Assembly: GCA_964534555.1 (NCBI GenBank)
Contig: CAZHRK010000001.1
Location: 186,001-250,000, forward strand
Origin: CAZHRK01 sp964534555
Lineage (GTDB): Bacteria; Babelota; Babeliae; Babelales; RVW-14
Length of the DNA: 64,000 nucleotides
Direction of reading: 5' to 3'
Both the position numbers and the translations under genes were made by a program. Shown here in pieces: positions 26,424-34,538 of the stretch. The notes beneath the pieces are model-generated. The model saw nothing but the letters and a program-made list of their open reading frames with translations, was not told where the DNA came from and did no database searches. The first letter of the stretch is position 1. Each line of letters begins with the position of its first letter.

Positions 26424-26498
26424 TGGAGCCGGCGATCGGATTTGAACCGACGGCCTACTGATTACGAATCAGTTGCTCTACCCCTGAGCTACGCCGGC
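26424..26498 (-). tRNA. tRNA-Thr (CGT)
   Basis: A 75-base cloverleaf on the minus strand: acceptor GCCGGCG/CGCCGGC, anticodon stem ACTGA/TCAGT with loop TTCGTAA (anticodon CGT), T loop TTCAAAT, U discriminator, encoded CCA. It lies 7 bases downstream of the DksA/TraR gene. With the two clustered tRNA-Thr genes, the usual three-member Thr set (GGT, TGT, CGT) is present in this window. Confidence 0.95.
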
Positions 26499-26505
26499 CT
26501 GTAGG

Positions 26506-26850
26506 CTAACCCTCAAATGCTTCTTGGCATACAATGCAGCGCGCCGCATAAGGGAAGTGAACAAGTCTACGTTCTGAAATTGGTTCCATGCAATCAAGGC
26601 AAATGCCGTATTCACCACGTTCAATGCGAGCTAGGGCGTCTTCCATAAGATGAAGCTCGTCGATCTCAGTTTTTTGAAGTGAGTTTTGAAGCTTCTCCAT
26701 GCTAAGTGACAATGCTTCGTCGGCACTATCTTGCACTACTCCGTCAGTGAGTCTCTCATGGGATTGCTTTGAAAGTTGCACATCAATTTCATGGCGTCTT
26801 TCAAGCAAATCTTTCTTCATTTTCTCTATAAAATTGGCTCTCTCTTTCAC
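26506..26850 (-). CDS. DksA/TraR family zinc-finger protein
   Basis: A 114-residue protein with a long N-terminal coiled coil and a C4 zinc finger (CLDC at residues 84-87, CIVC at 105-108). Such proteins enter the RNA polymerase secondary channel and, with ppGpp, retune ribosomal promoters. The coiled-coil tip carries DSADEA at residues 41-46, fitting the D-x-x-D-x-A pattern needed in E. coli DksA. At 114 residues it is shorter than DksA (151) and closer to the YocK/TraR-like group. Its ATG overlaps the tadA stop by 4 bases. Confidence 0.87.
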   Translation of the reverse strand: MKERANFIEKMKKDLLERRHEIDVQLSKQSHERLTDGVVQDSADEALSLSMEKLQNSLQKTEIDELHLMEDALARIERGEYGICLDCMEPISERRLVHFPYAARCIVCQEAFEG

Positions 26851-27317
26851 GATCGTCCTTTCTTCTTTTCTCGTACGTCTTTAAAAAAGGCTTTTAGAAG
26901 AGCAATACTTTCGTGCGCGCCAACTCCGCTTTCGATATGAAGCTGCCCACTTATAGGTGTAGTTTTGTCTTTGTTTGACAGCCCGCACCCATACAGCGGA
27001 GAGTCAGCCCCATAGATGATTCCATCTATTCGAGATAGCTGAATGAGCCCTAAGCACATTAAACAAGGCTCAAGGCTAACATAGATAAAGCAACCATTCA
27101 ATCTCCAATTTTGGGTTTTTCGTTGTGCTTGTGCGATTGCTTCAACTTCAGCGTGAGCGACTTGTGATTGCTTCTTTTCTACTTTATTAAAACCTTTTCC
27201 AATAATTAGTCCTTCGCTGTCGACAACAACAGCTCCTATTGGAACCTCCCCAAGGTTAAGGGCCTTTTTTGCAAGCGAGAGTGCGCACGACATGTATTCT
27301 AATTTTGTTTTAATCAC
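26847..27317 (-). CDS. tadA: tRNA adenosine-34 deaminase (TadA)
   Basis: Converts A34 to inosine in tRNA-Arg(ACG). The 156 residues have the cytidine-deaminase zinc motifs HAEVEA (residues 55-60) with the catalytic Glu57, and PCLMC (84-88), plus EVPIGAVVVD and the GADSPLYGCG segment. It starts with GTG at 27317. It forms an operon with the DksA-like gene and is divergent from gyrB. Guanine deaminase is an alternative within the same superfamily, but the motif spacing fits TadA. Confidence 0.9.
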   Translation of the reverse strand: MIKTKLEYMSCALSLAKKALNLGEVPIGAVVVDSEGLIIGKGFNKVEKKQSQVAHAEVEAIAQAQRKTQNWRLNGCFIYVSLEPCLMCLGLIQLSRIDGIIYGADSPLYGCGLSNKDKTTPISGQLHIESGVGAHESIALLKAFFKDVREKKKGRS

Positions 27318-27337
27318 ACTATCTCTCAGTATCTATT

Positions 27338-27365
27338 TTGATCCATTAAAACTGTCTGTTATACT
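27338..27365 (+). promoter_or_regulatory. Promoter for gyrB
   Basis: TTGATC, 16 bases, TATACT, about 110 bases before the preferred gyrB start. Confidence 0.6.
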
Positions 27366-27476
27366 ACCTCTTCGCGCATTTCTCGCGTTATTGTATGCGA
27401 TATACTACACTATCAGCTCGATCAAGTGAAAGTTTTTGATCAGCAGGTGGATCTATCTGGGCTTTTAGCTGTTGGG

Positions 27477-29924
27477 ATGACTATGGAAGACAAGATATTA
27501 GCGGCAAAAAAGAAGCAGGCCGAAGAGTATGGCGCCAGTGCCATTAAGGTTTTAGAGGGACTTGAAGCTGTTCGTAAGCGTCCAGCTATGTATATCGGTT
27601 CTACTGGTGTTGCAGGGCTTCATCACCTTGTGTATGAAGTACTTGATAACTCAGTTGACGAAGCTATGGCCGGTCACTGTACAAAAATTGTTGTAACACT
27701 TCATGCTGATGGTGCGTGTTCTGTTGAGGATAACGGTCGAGGAATTCCTGTCGACATTCATCCAACAGAAGGAAAGTCTGCAGCAGAAGTTGTGCTTACC
27801 AAGCTTCATGCTGGTGGTAAGTTTGAAAAAGATTCTTATCGTTACTCCGGTGGACTCCACGGAGTGGGTGTGTCTGTTGTTAACGCGTTGTCAACGATAC
27901 TTGAGCTTAAAGTATATCGCAATGGCAAGGTGTATCAGCAAATGTATGATAAAGGTGTGCCTCGCGAAGCGCTTAAAGCTGTTGATACAACAGACAAGCG
28001 CGGGACCTTTGTTCGCTTTTATCCTGACGGAACAATTTTTGAAACCGTTGATTTAAATTATGACACCTTAGCATCACGTTTTAGAGAGTGTGCATTTCTA
28101 AACAAAGGATTGCACATCACAATTAAAGATGAGCGCACAGGGCAAGAAAACGAATTCTACTTTGAAGGCGGGATTGCTTCATTTATTGAAAGCCTTAACG
28201 CAAAGAAAAGCCCAATTTTTAAAGAAATTATTCAGATCAACCGTGAAGACGGCATGTACATGCTTGAATGCGCCATGCAGTATAACGACGGTTTTAATGA
28301 GCAGACATTCAGCTTTGTTAACAACATTCGCACACCAGATGGTGGTACGCATGAGGCTGGGTTCAAGTCAGCTCTTACAAAGATATGCAATCGCTACGCG
28401 CAAAAATTCAGCATGCTTAAAGATGAGTCATTCCAAAGTGATGACGTGCGTGAAGGACTTGTATGCGTTATTAGTATTAAAGTTCCAGAGCCACAGTTTG
28501 AAGGGCAGACTAAGTCTCGCCTTGGAAATAGCGATGTTAAGGGTATTGTTGATTCATGGGTGTACGCAGCACTAGATACATTCTTTGAAGAAAACCCAAC
28601 ACTTTGTAAAAAGATTTTGCAAAAAGCTATTTTAGCTCAGCAGGCTCGTACTGCAGCAAAACGAGCACGTGAATTAACACGTCGTAAGAGCGAGCTCGAG
28701 TCATCAGTGCTTCCAGGTAAGCTTGCAGATTGCTCAGAAGAAGATCCGTCTAAAACAGAATTGTATCTTGTAGAGGGAGACTCTGCGGGAGGTTCTGCAA
28801 AGCAAGGGCGTGATCGTTTTACTCAAGCAGTTCTTCCGCTTAAAGGTAAAATTATCAACGTTGAAAAAACCCGCCTTGATCGAATTCTTGCTAATAATGA
28901 AATTAAAGATTTGATTACGGCTATCGGTTCAGGCGTTGGAAATGATGATTGCAACCCAGATAAATCTCGTTATCACAAAATTGCAATCATGACCGATGCT
29001 GACGTTGATGGTTCACACATTAGAATTTTGCTTTTAACATTCTTTTTCAGATATATGCGCCCACTCATTGAAAAGGGCTTTCTGTATATTGCGCAGCCAC
29101 CACTGTATAAGGTTAAGGTTGGGCGTAATGAACGATATCTTAAAGATGAGACAGAATTTAAAACATTTATGTTTGACTGGGCTGCTCAAAATACTGAGTT
29201 GTCGCAGAATGGTGTAAAGATTGAAGCATCAGCGTGGAGATCTCTCCTTGATGGACTTATTGCATATGAAGATGAACTTGATCGCCAAGCTGCCCAAATT
29301 GAGGTGAGCGCGCACCATACGCATGAGTTAGTTTCATTCTTGAATGCTCATGGTTGGAGTTTAAATGCTTGGGATTCAAACCATTTGATTGAAAAGCTTC
29401 GAGCACACTTTACTCAGTATACCATTGAGCATGAGCAAGAAATGCCGGCAGATGCAGCTATGTCACTTGAAGGTGATGTTAAGCCTGTGCGTGAAGTTCT
29501 TGTTTTCACTCAGCTTAAAAAGCGCTGGGAAGTTCCGCTTCGTTTCTTCTCAACAGAAGAGACAACAAAGCTCTGCATGTTGTATAGCCCGCTTGCTATG
29601 ATTGATAACTCATTATGGTCATTCAAGCAGATAACTAAAGAAGAAGTGATCACAGAGCGTGGCGCTTTGGTTTTAGTTAATACAATTATCAAGACAGCAA
29701 AAGCACTTATGACAATTCAGCGCTATAAAGGTCTTGGAGAAATGAACCCAGAGCAGCTCTGGGAAACAACTATGGATCCAGAACGACGTCGCTTTGTTCA
29801 GGTAAGCATAGAAGATGCTATCAAGGCTGATCAGTGGTTTGCATCGCTTATGGGAGAAGAGGTTGAAGACCGACGATCTTATATCGAGAAGCATGCGCAC
29901 TTTGTTAAAAATCTAGATGTCTAA
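27477..29924 (+). CDS. gyrB: DNA gyrase subunit B
   Basis: ATPase subunit that drives negative supercoiling. About 815 residues from the ATG at 27477; a GTG at 27426 is in frame but has no ribosome site. The GHKL ATPase domain shows VLEGLEAVRKRPAMYIGS, EVLDNSVDEAMAG, ADGACSVEDNGRGIPVD and GGLHGVGVSVVNALS. The TOPRIM domain has YLVEGDSAGGSAKQGRDR and DADVDGSHI. A roughly 170-residue insertion lies between the DADVDGSHIR block and the C-terminal QRYKGLGEMNPEQLWETTMDP, as in E. coli-type GyrB and unlike the short Gram-positive form. gyrA is not adjacent. Confidence 0.97.
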   Translation: MTMEDKILAAKKKQAEEYGASAIKVLEGLEAVRKRPAMYIGSTGVAGLHHLVYEVLDNSVDEAMAGHCTKIVVTLHADGACSVEDNGRGIPVDIHPTEGKSAAEVVLTKLHAGGKFEKDSYRYSGGLHGVGVSVVNALSTILELKVYRNGKVYQQMYDKGVPREALKAVDTTDKRGTFVRFYPDGTIFETVDLNYDTLASRFRECAFLNKGLHITIKDERTGQENEFYFEGGIASFIESLNAKKSPIFKEIIQINREDGMYMLECAMQYNDGFNEQTFSFVNNIRTPDGGTHEAGFKSALTKICNRYAQKFSMLKDESFQSDDVREGLVCVISIKVPEPQFEGQTKSRLGNSDVKGIVDSWVYAALDTFFEENPTLCKKILQKAILAQQARTAAKRARELTRRKSELESSVLPGKLADCSEEDPSKTELYLVEGDSAGGSAKQGRDRFTQAVLPLKGKIINVEKTRLDRILANNEIKDLITAIGSGVGNDDCNPDKSRYHKIAIMTDADVDGSHIRILLLTFFFRYMRPLIEKGFLYIAQPPLYKVKVGRNERYLKDETEFKTFMFDWAAQNTELSQNGVKIEASAWRSLLDGLIAYEDELDRQAAQIEVSAHHTHELVSFLNAHGWSLNAWDSNHLIEKLRAHFTQYTIEHEQEMPADAAMSLEGDVKPVREVLVFTQLKKRWEVPLRFFSTEETTKLCMLYSPLAMIDNSLWSFKQITKEEVITERGALVLVNTIIKTAKALMTIQRYKGLGEMNPEQLWETTMDPERRRFVQVSIEDAIKADQWFASLMGEEVEDRRSYIEKHAHFVKNLDV

Positions 29925-29930
29925 ATGACT

Positions 29931-29962
29931 AAAAAGGCCCTCGATAATTCGGGGGCCTTTTT
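29931..29962 (+). terminator. Terminator after gyrB
   Basis: A-rich lead, stem AAAGGCCCTCGA / TTCGGGGGCCTTT with one mismatch, TAA loop and a T-run, starting 7 bases past the gyrB stop. Confidence 0.85.
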
Positions 29963-29990
29963 GATGTCTCCGATTGTCTTTTTACAATAA

Positions 29991-30018
29991 TTGACACCGT
30001 TTGGTTTTTCTTTAGAAT
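29991..30018 (+). promoter_or_regulatory. Promoter for the 30060 secreted-protein gene
   Basis: TTGACA, 16 bases, TAGAAT, directly after the gyrB terminator and about 40 bases before the ATG at 30060. Close to consensus. Confidence 0.7.
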
Positions 30019-30059
30019 CTGCGCCATAGCTCTATCAACAAAATCAAAGGATTTACATA

Positions 30060-30608
30060 ATGGTAACACGCCTCTTTCTTCTGCTTGCTCTTGGCATGCA
30101 AACAGTCGCTTTTACTGCGCAAAAAGCTGAAGCCGTATCTGTCGCTACTGAACAAGAAACTGAAAAAACTAAAACATCTGACACCGAAAAAAAGCGTAAG
30201 GAAAATCTTTTGCTTGCAGCGTCTGTTCTTGCTGGATGTGTAGTAGCAGGCTTTGCAGCTAAAAAAGGGTATGATTACTGCACATTTGAAAAAAAAGAAA
30301 CAAAGCCTTCTTCTAATTCTTCAGCGCCTGCTGCCCATGGAGCCGCGCAAGCTTCTGTAGATAACACTCCAGCAGCTAAGGCAGCGCGAGAAGAAGCTAT
30401 AATTGATGATATTTTTGATACTGAAAAAATTGCACTACAGATTAAAAAAAGTCTTGAAAAAGAAGAATATGGAGACGTATTGAAAGGTGCAGGTCTTTAT
30501 ACGGTAGCACATCTCAGGTCTGTTGCTAAAGCGAATGCCCACCTTTTTAGAGGCACGCCGTTTGCGGCTCTTTTCCCTGCGGCTCAAGCTGCTGAATTGC
30601 CAGCATAA
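30060..30608 (+). CDS. Exported membrane-anchored protein, function unknown
   Basis: No family recognised. The 182 residues open with a signal peptide (VTRLFLLLALGMQTVAFTAQKAEA). A charged linker (residues 26-55) leads to a second hydrophobic segment, LLLAASVLAGCVVAGFAAKKGY (about 56-77), then a Ser/Ala/Pro-rich stretch and a helical C terminus. The layout (signal peptide, charged linker, one membrane segment, soluble tail) resembles the product of 33987-34538, and the two may be distant paralogues. It has its own promoter and terminator. Confidence 0.75.
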   Translation: MVTRLFLLLALGMQTVAFTAQKAEAVSVATEQETEKTKTSDTEKKRKENLLLAASVLAGCVVAGFAAKKGYDYCTFEKKETKPSSNSSAPAAHGAAQASVDNTPAAKAAREEAIIDDIFDTEKIALQIKKSLEKEEYGDVLKGAGLYTVAHLRSVAKANAHLFRGTPFAALFPAAQAAELPA

Positions 30609-30715
30609 GAAGGTTGGATTGCTGAGTAATTGATGATCTAAGCATCTATATTTATGCACGTACCTAAAGCTCTGTTTTGATTTCATCACTCTGAGTTTTA
30701 GAGAAGCTCACGTTT

Positions 30716-30749
30716 AAGGACACTCCTCATCTGGGGGGTGTCTTTTTTT
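30716..30749 (+). terminator. Terminator-like hairpin after the 30060 gene
   Basis: Stem GGACACTCC / GGGGGTGTC-type pairing with G-U pairs and loop TCATCT, followed by seven T residues. It lies about 110 bases past the stop codon. Confidence 0.65.
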
Positions 30750-30799
30750 ATGAAAAAGCCGTTTTTTCTAATAAAAAGTCATAAATTCTCTTCTTTTTA

Positions 30800-30827
30800 A
30801 TAATAATTTTCAATCTGAAATTATTAT
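30800..30827. repeat. AT-rich perfect inverted repeat in a promoter region
   Basis: ATAATAATTT, 8 bases, AAATTATTAT: a 10-bp perfect inverted repeat. It runs into a TATGAT (30825-30830) that could be a -10 box for the J-domain-like gene starting at 30884. The placement suits an operator, but no regulator is identified. Confidence 0.45.
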
Positions 30828-30883
30828 GATACGATGAATGTAGGTTTAAAAACCGGACTAAATTATGATTCTGAGGGGGCTTT

Positions 30884-31531
30884 ATGAAGATTTTTATATC
30901 GATAAAACGTTTTGCTGGTTTGATTACACTTACCTTTATCTCTTTAGCACAATTAGGCGCTATGAGTACTGATCTTGTACGTGTGCAGAAACCATCTACT
31001 GAAGGTAGGGCATCGTCCTCAACAAGAGGTAGGGCGCTGGAGCAGCCAGCGAGTACACCTGCTACAACCAGAAGAAGATCTTTATCAAGAACAGAAGCAA
31101 GAGAGTTTGTTGGACTAGCTCGAGGCTTTATGGATTCTGGAATAAAAGATCCTAAAGTAAAAGAGTTTGTAGCTGCAGGTTTTTCATTAGGAGAGTTAAC
31201 CGGATTGCTTGATGCTCGTACTTATAGTGAAGTTGATTCAGCGGTAAAGCTTTCTGCTCGTTATGTCCACCCAGATAAAAATCCAGATGATACTGAAGCT
31301 GCTACACTCGCAATGAATGTTCTTGCAAAAGCAGGTCGACTTGCTAAAAGACGCCTTTCAATTGCAGATGCGCCTGCGGCTTCTGTTGCTGCACATGCTC
31401 CTGCAACAGTTGATTTGCCAGCTATTGCTGATAACGCTTCATTTTGGACTACTCAAAACATACAACTTGTTTGCAGCATTGGGGTTGCTAGCATAGGCGT
31501 ATTGTACGCGCTGTGGTCTATGACTTCATAA
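30884..31531 (+). CDS. Exported protein with a J-domain-like segment
   Basis: A 215-residue protein with an N-terminal signal peptide (about residues 1-26), a basic Ser/Thr/Arg-rich linker, and a helical region at about 97-155 that reads like a J domain. Helix II, YSEVDSAVKLSARYV, is followed by HPDKNP at 129-134 and a third helix, EAATLAMNVLAKAGRLAK. HPD is the catalytic tripeptide by which J proteins stimulate Hsp70 ATPase. A hydrophobic segment at 193-211 near the C terminus could anchor it in a membrane. The signal peptide sets it apart from cytosolic DnaJ. Action on periplasmic or host Hsp70 is inference. Confidence 0.65.
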   Translation: MKIFISIKRFAGLITLTFISLAQLGAMSTDLVRVQKPSTEGRASSSTRGRALEQPASTPATTRRRSLSRTEAREFVGLARGFMDSGIKDPKVKEFVAAGFSLGELTGLLDARTYSEVDSAVKLSARYVHPDKNPDDTEAATLAMNVLAKAGRLAKRRLSIADAPAASVAAHAPATVDLPAIADNASFWTTQNIQLVCSIGVASIGVLYALWSMTS

Positions 31532-31554
31532 ACGATTGTTCTAGATAATTAAAA

Positions 31555-31588
31555 TAAAAAGGCCTCGGAATTTCCGAGGCCTTTTTTT
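31555..31588. terminator. Bidirectional terminator between the J-domain-like gene and sufD
   Basis: Perfect stem AAAGGCCTCGGAA / TTCCGAGGCCTTT with A- and T-runs on both sides. It can stop the plus-strand gene ending at 31531 and the minus-strand sufBD operon ending at 31587. Confidence 0.9.
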
Positions 31589-32342
31589 ATGCTTCTAAGA
31601 ACCCTGCGATAAGCATTTTATGGGCTCGCTCAGGCGCGATCCCTCTGCTCTGCATATAAAAAAGATGCTCGGTGTCAAACTTGCTCACCGCTGCGCCATG
31701 CTTGCACTTTACGTCATTGGCTTCAATTTCTAGTTGTGGAATCGAAACAGCTCGTGCATGCCCTGAGAGCAGGATGTTTTTATTTGCTTGCTCTGCATGT
31801 GATTTATGTGCGTCTTTAGCAACTTTGATCATGCTTGTGCATGTAAGTCGAGATGCATCATCCATAATCCCTTTGATCATGATGTTGCTCCATGTTTCAC
31901 CAATTGCATGATTTTGCATTGTTGAATATTTTACATGGCGCTTACCACCATTGAGCGCTGTGCACAGCACATCCGCGCGAGCACCTTGCCCAAGCAAGTT
32001 CACTGTGATCTTTTTATTAATAAGTGCGTCATCAGAGACGGCAATAATCTTCTGCTGATTTTCATCTTCTTGTGTAAGGTCAAGAGGAACAATCTTGCTG
32101 CTGAGCGTTAAAGAGGCATTAAGCAGCACCTTGCAATCAAATGTATGATTAATCGTATGCACTTTTGCGATCGTATCAAAATCAACAAGGTCATCAATAA
32201 GCACAGCCTGTGTATTTTCAGGAATAGTGAGTGCAAGAGAGAGATTGTTTAAATCTATTACGCTCGCCCCAGCGTGAAGAGCAAGTGCTTTGAGTGATTG
32301 AGCTTCAGCTGAGCCAGTAACTGTAATTTCAAGATGCTTCAT
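31587..32342 (-). CDS. sufD: Fe-S cluster assembly protein SufD
   Basis: Scaffold partner of SufB in the SufBC2D complex. At 251 residues it is clearly shorter than E. coli SufD (423): the N-terminal helical domain is missing and only the beta-helix core and C terminus remain. Family features are IPQLEIEANDVKCKHGAAVSKFD, which includes the conserved His, and LFYMQSRGI near the end. Its ATG overlaps the sufB stop by ATGA, so translation is coupled. sufC is not next door but at 47723-48457. Confidence 0.9.
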   Translation of the reverse strand: MKHLEITVTGSAEAQSLKALALHAGASVIDLNNLSLALTIPENTQAVLIDDLVDFDTIAKVHTINHTFDCKVLLNASLTLSSKIVPLDLTQEDENQQKIIAVSDDALINKKITVNLLGQGARADVLCTALNGGKRHVKYSTMQNHAIGETWSNIMIKGIMDDASRLTCTSMIKVAKDAHKSHAEQANKNILLSGHARAVSIPQLEIEANDVKCKHGAAVSKFDTEHLFYMQSRGIAPERAHKMLIAGFLEA

Positions 32343-33748
32343 CCAACGCTTCCTTCCATTTCAAGCTCGATAAGCCTGTTCATTTCAACGGCAAATTCCA
32401 TCGGAAGTTGTTTAACAAAAGGCTCAATAAAACCATTTACGATCATTGTGCGAGCTGCGTTTTGATCAAGTCCTCTGCTCATTAAATAAAAGAGCTGGTC
32501 ATCACCAATTTTGCTTACAGATGCTTCGTGCCCGATATCAACGCTATCATTTTGGATATCAATATACGGGTAGGTGTCTGAACGAGACGCTGCATCAATA
32601 ATGAGCGCGTCACACTGAACAAATGATTTACAGTTTTCAGCCTCAGGAGCAACCTTTACAGCGCCTCTGTAGCTTGCTCGGCCACCTCTGGCACTGATTG
32701 ATTTTGAAATAATACGTGAGCTTGTGTTTGGCGCTTCATGAATAGCTTTGCCACCTGAGTCTTGGATTTGCCCTGGTGTGCTTGCCATAGCAATTGATAA
32801 AATTTCTGCACGTGCACGCTCTCCCTTGAGCACCACTGCAGGGTATTTCATGGTAATTGCACTGCCCATGTTACCATCAATCCACTCAACAACAGCATCT
32901 TCGTACGCATGCGCACGTTTGGTTACCAAGTTGTAAACGCTACGAGACCAGTTTTGTACAGTGTAATAGCGAACGCGAGCGCCTTTAAGCGCAATAATTT
33001 CAACAACTGCGCTATGAAGTGAGCTTGAAGAGTATGATGGGGCTGTGCATCCCTCAACGTATGTAACAAAGCTGCCTTCATCGGCGATAATAAGTGTTCG
33101 CTCAAACTGCCCCATTTTTTCAGCGTTTATGCGGAAGTATGTTTGTAGTGGGACATCAACGTGTACGCCCTTAGGCACGTAAATAAAGCTTCCACCGCTC
33201 CATACTGCTGTATTGAGTGCTGCAAATTTATTGTCGTTAAAAGGGATAACCGTACCAAAGTATTTTTCAAAAAGTTCAGGGTATTCGCGCAGGCCTGAGT
33301 CAGTATCAAGAAAGATAACGCCTTTTTCTTGCCACTCGGCCTTTAAGTTGTGATACACAACTTCTGATTCGTACTGTGCGCCAAGTCCTGCAAGATATTT
33401 TTTTTCAGATTCAGGAACACCAAGGCGATTGAAGGTGTTTTTGATTTGATCAGGAACTTCTTCCCAGTTTTCAAATTGACCTTTTGCTGGTTTGACATAG
33501 TAGTGAATATCATTGATATCAAGCTTTGTCAGGTCTGGGCCCCATTTTTGTAATGGACGCTCTACGAAGTTTTGTAATGCTTCAAGGCGTTTATTAAGCA
33601 TCCATAATGGCTCGCTTTTGCGCGCTGAAATATCACACACAATTTCTTCGTTTAAACCAAGTTCAGATTTGTACTCATAAACTTCAGGGTCGGCAAATCC
33701 TTCAGGATAGCTCTGGCTGAATATGAGTGTATCATTTGTATCGATCAC
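32339..33748 (-). CDS. sufB: Fe-S cluster assembly protein SufB
   Basis: Main scaffold for Fe-S cluster building. Family blocks include EPLWMLNKRLEALQNF, KYLAGLGAQYESEVVYHN, YVPKGVHVDVPLQTYFRIN, EGCTAPSYSSSSLHSAVVEI and DIGHEASVSKIGDDQLFYLMSRGL. The frame is open further upstream to a TTG at 33808. I place the start at a GTG (33748) because the alignable region begins shortly after; a GTG at 33778 is also possible. None has a strong ribosome site, so the start is uncertain. It is coupled to sufD. No sufS or sufU (the sulfur donor) is visible in the window. Confidence 0.92.
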   Translation of the reverse strand: MIDTNDTLIFSQSYPEGFADPEVYEYKSELGLNEEIVCDISARKSEPLWMLNKRLEALQNFVERPLQKWGPDLTKLDINDIHYYVKPAKGQFENWEEVPDQIKNTFNRLGVPESEKKYLAGLGAQYESEVVYHNLKAEWQEKGVIFLDTDSGLREYPELFEKYFGTVIPFNDNKFAALNTAVWSGGSFIYVPKGVHVDVPLQTYFRINAEKMGQFERTLIIADEGSFVTYVEGCTAPSYSSSSLHSAVVEIIALKGARVRYYTVQNWSRSVYNLVTKRAHAYEDAVVEWIDGNMGSAITMKYPAVVLKGERARAEILSIAMASTPGQIQDSGGKAIHEAPNTSSRIISKSISARGGRASYRGAVKVAPEAENCKSFVQCDALIIDAASRSDTYPYIDIQNDSVDIGHEASVSKIGDDQLFYLMSRGLDQNAARTMIVNGFIEPFVKQLPMEFAVEMNRLIELEMEGSVG

Positions 33749-33835
33749 GACCGTATTCTCACTTTTTAACGTACGCACAATAAGAATTGGAGGGTAAGTG
33801 TACCACAATTTTTAAAGCAGCAATACCGCACCCAC

Positions 33836-33873
33836 CACTATTTCACGCTGAAACATTTCTGTTTGAAATAGTG
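33836..33873. repeat. Inverted repeat upstream of sufB
   Basis: Arms CACTATTTC and GAAATAGTG (9 bp, perfect), with an inner AAACA / TGTTT pair. It lies about 90 bases upstream of the likely sufB start and about 110 upstream of the divergent 33987 gene. It could be an operator or a stem-loop; no regulator family is assigned. Confidence 0.45.
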
Positions 33874-33986
33874 CCTTTTCTATCATGCGAAATACTTTAT
33901 ATGTTTCTGGAGTTCTAAAAAATAAACATCCCTGCTAATCTTGCGGCTGACCTTACTCTATTTTTCACTTAACTTTTGCGTGATGT

Positions 33987-34538
33987 ATGCTTAGCCTAAC
34001 TTGCTTGATTAAGAAAAAAGCAGTTTTGTTTTTTCTTGTTTGTTATTTTCCTGTGCATGTTTTGCCCTCAGCAGACCTTGCAGCAGGGGGTGCTTTTCTA
34101 TCAGAAAAAATCTCTGATCAACCTCATGATGATGCCGAAAAAGAACAACAAGACTCTTTTAAAAAAGATTTATGTTTCTTGGGGCTTGCAGCAGGGGCAT
34201 GCATAAGCTCATTTGTTGGCGGTTTGTTATTAAACAAAAGCGAAAAAAAATCATCAGATGAGCCCGCTTTACAACAGCATGAGCTTGATGTTGTCTCTAT
34301 TATTACAAGACTCAAAACAGTATCTGCTCGCTTGAGTAAGTATGATCCCGCAGGCTATAACGTTTCAGCACAAAACTCAGCGCTGCGTGACTATGATGTA
34401 GCCACCTTAGCTGCTGAGCTTGATATCGCTCGCGCGCAGCTTTCTGATTTATCTCAGCACCAACCGCTTTTACAGGAAAATAACATGGATGAATCGTTTA
34501 GTCTGTCTGATTATACAGTTGACGATGATTCAGTCTGA
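33987..34538 (+). CDS. Exported membrane-anchored protein, function unknown
   Basis: No family recognised. The 183 residues start with a Lys-rich n-region and hydrophobic core (KKKAVLFFLVCYFPVHVLPSA), then an acidic linker rich in Asp, Glu and Gln, a second hydrophobic segment LCFLGLAAGACISSFVGGLLL (about residues 62-82), a Lys/Ser stretch and a helical C terminus with acidic end (YTVDDDSV). The layout parallels the protein encoded at 30060-30608. The last 28 bases overlap the 3' end of mnmG on the other strand. Confidence 0.72.
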   Translation: MLSLTCLIKKKAVLFFLVCYFPVHVLPSADLAAGGAFLSEKISDQPHDDAEKEQQDSFKKDLCFLGLAAGACISSFVGGLLLNKSEKKSSDEPALQQHELDVVSIITRLKTVSARLSKYDPAGYNVSAQNSALRDYDVATLAAELDIARAQLSDLSQHQPLLQENNMDESFSLSDYTVDDDSV

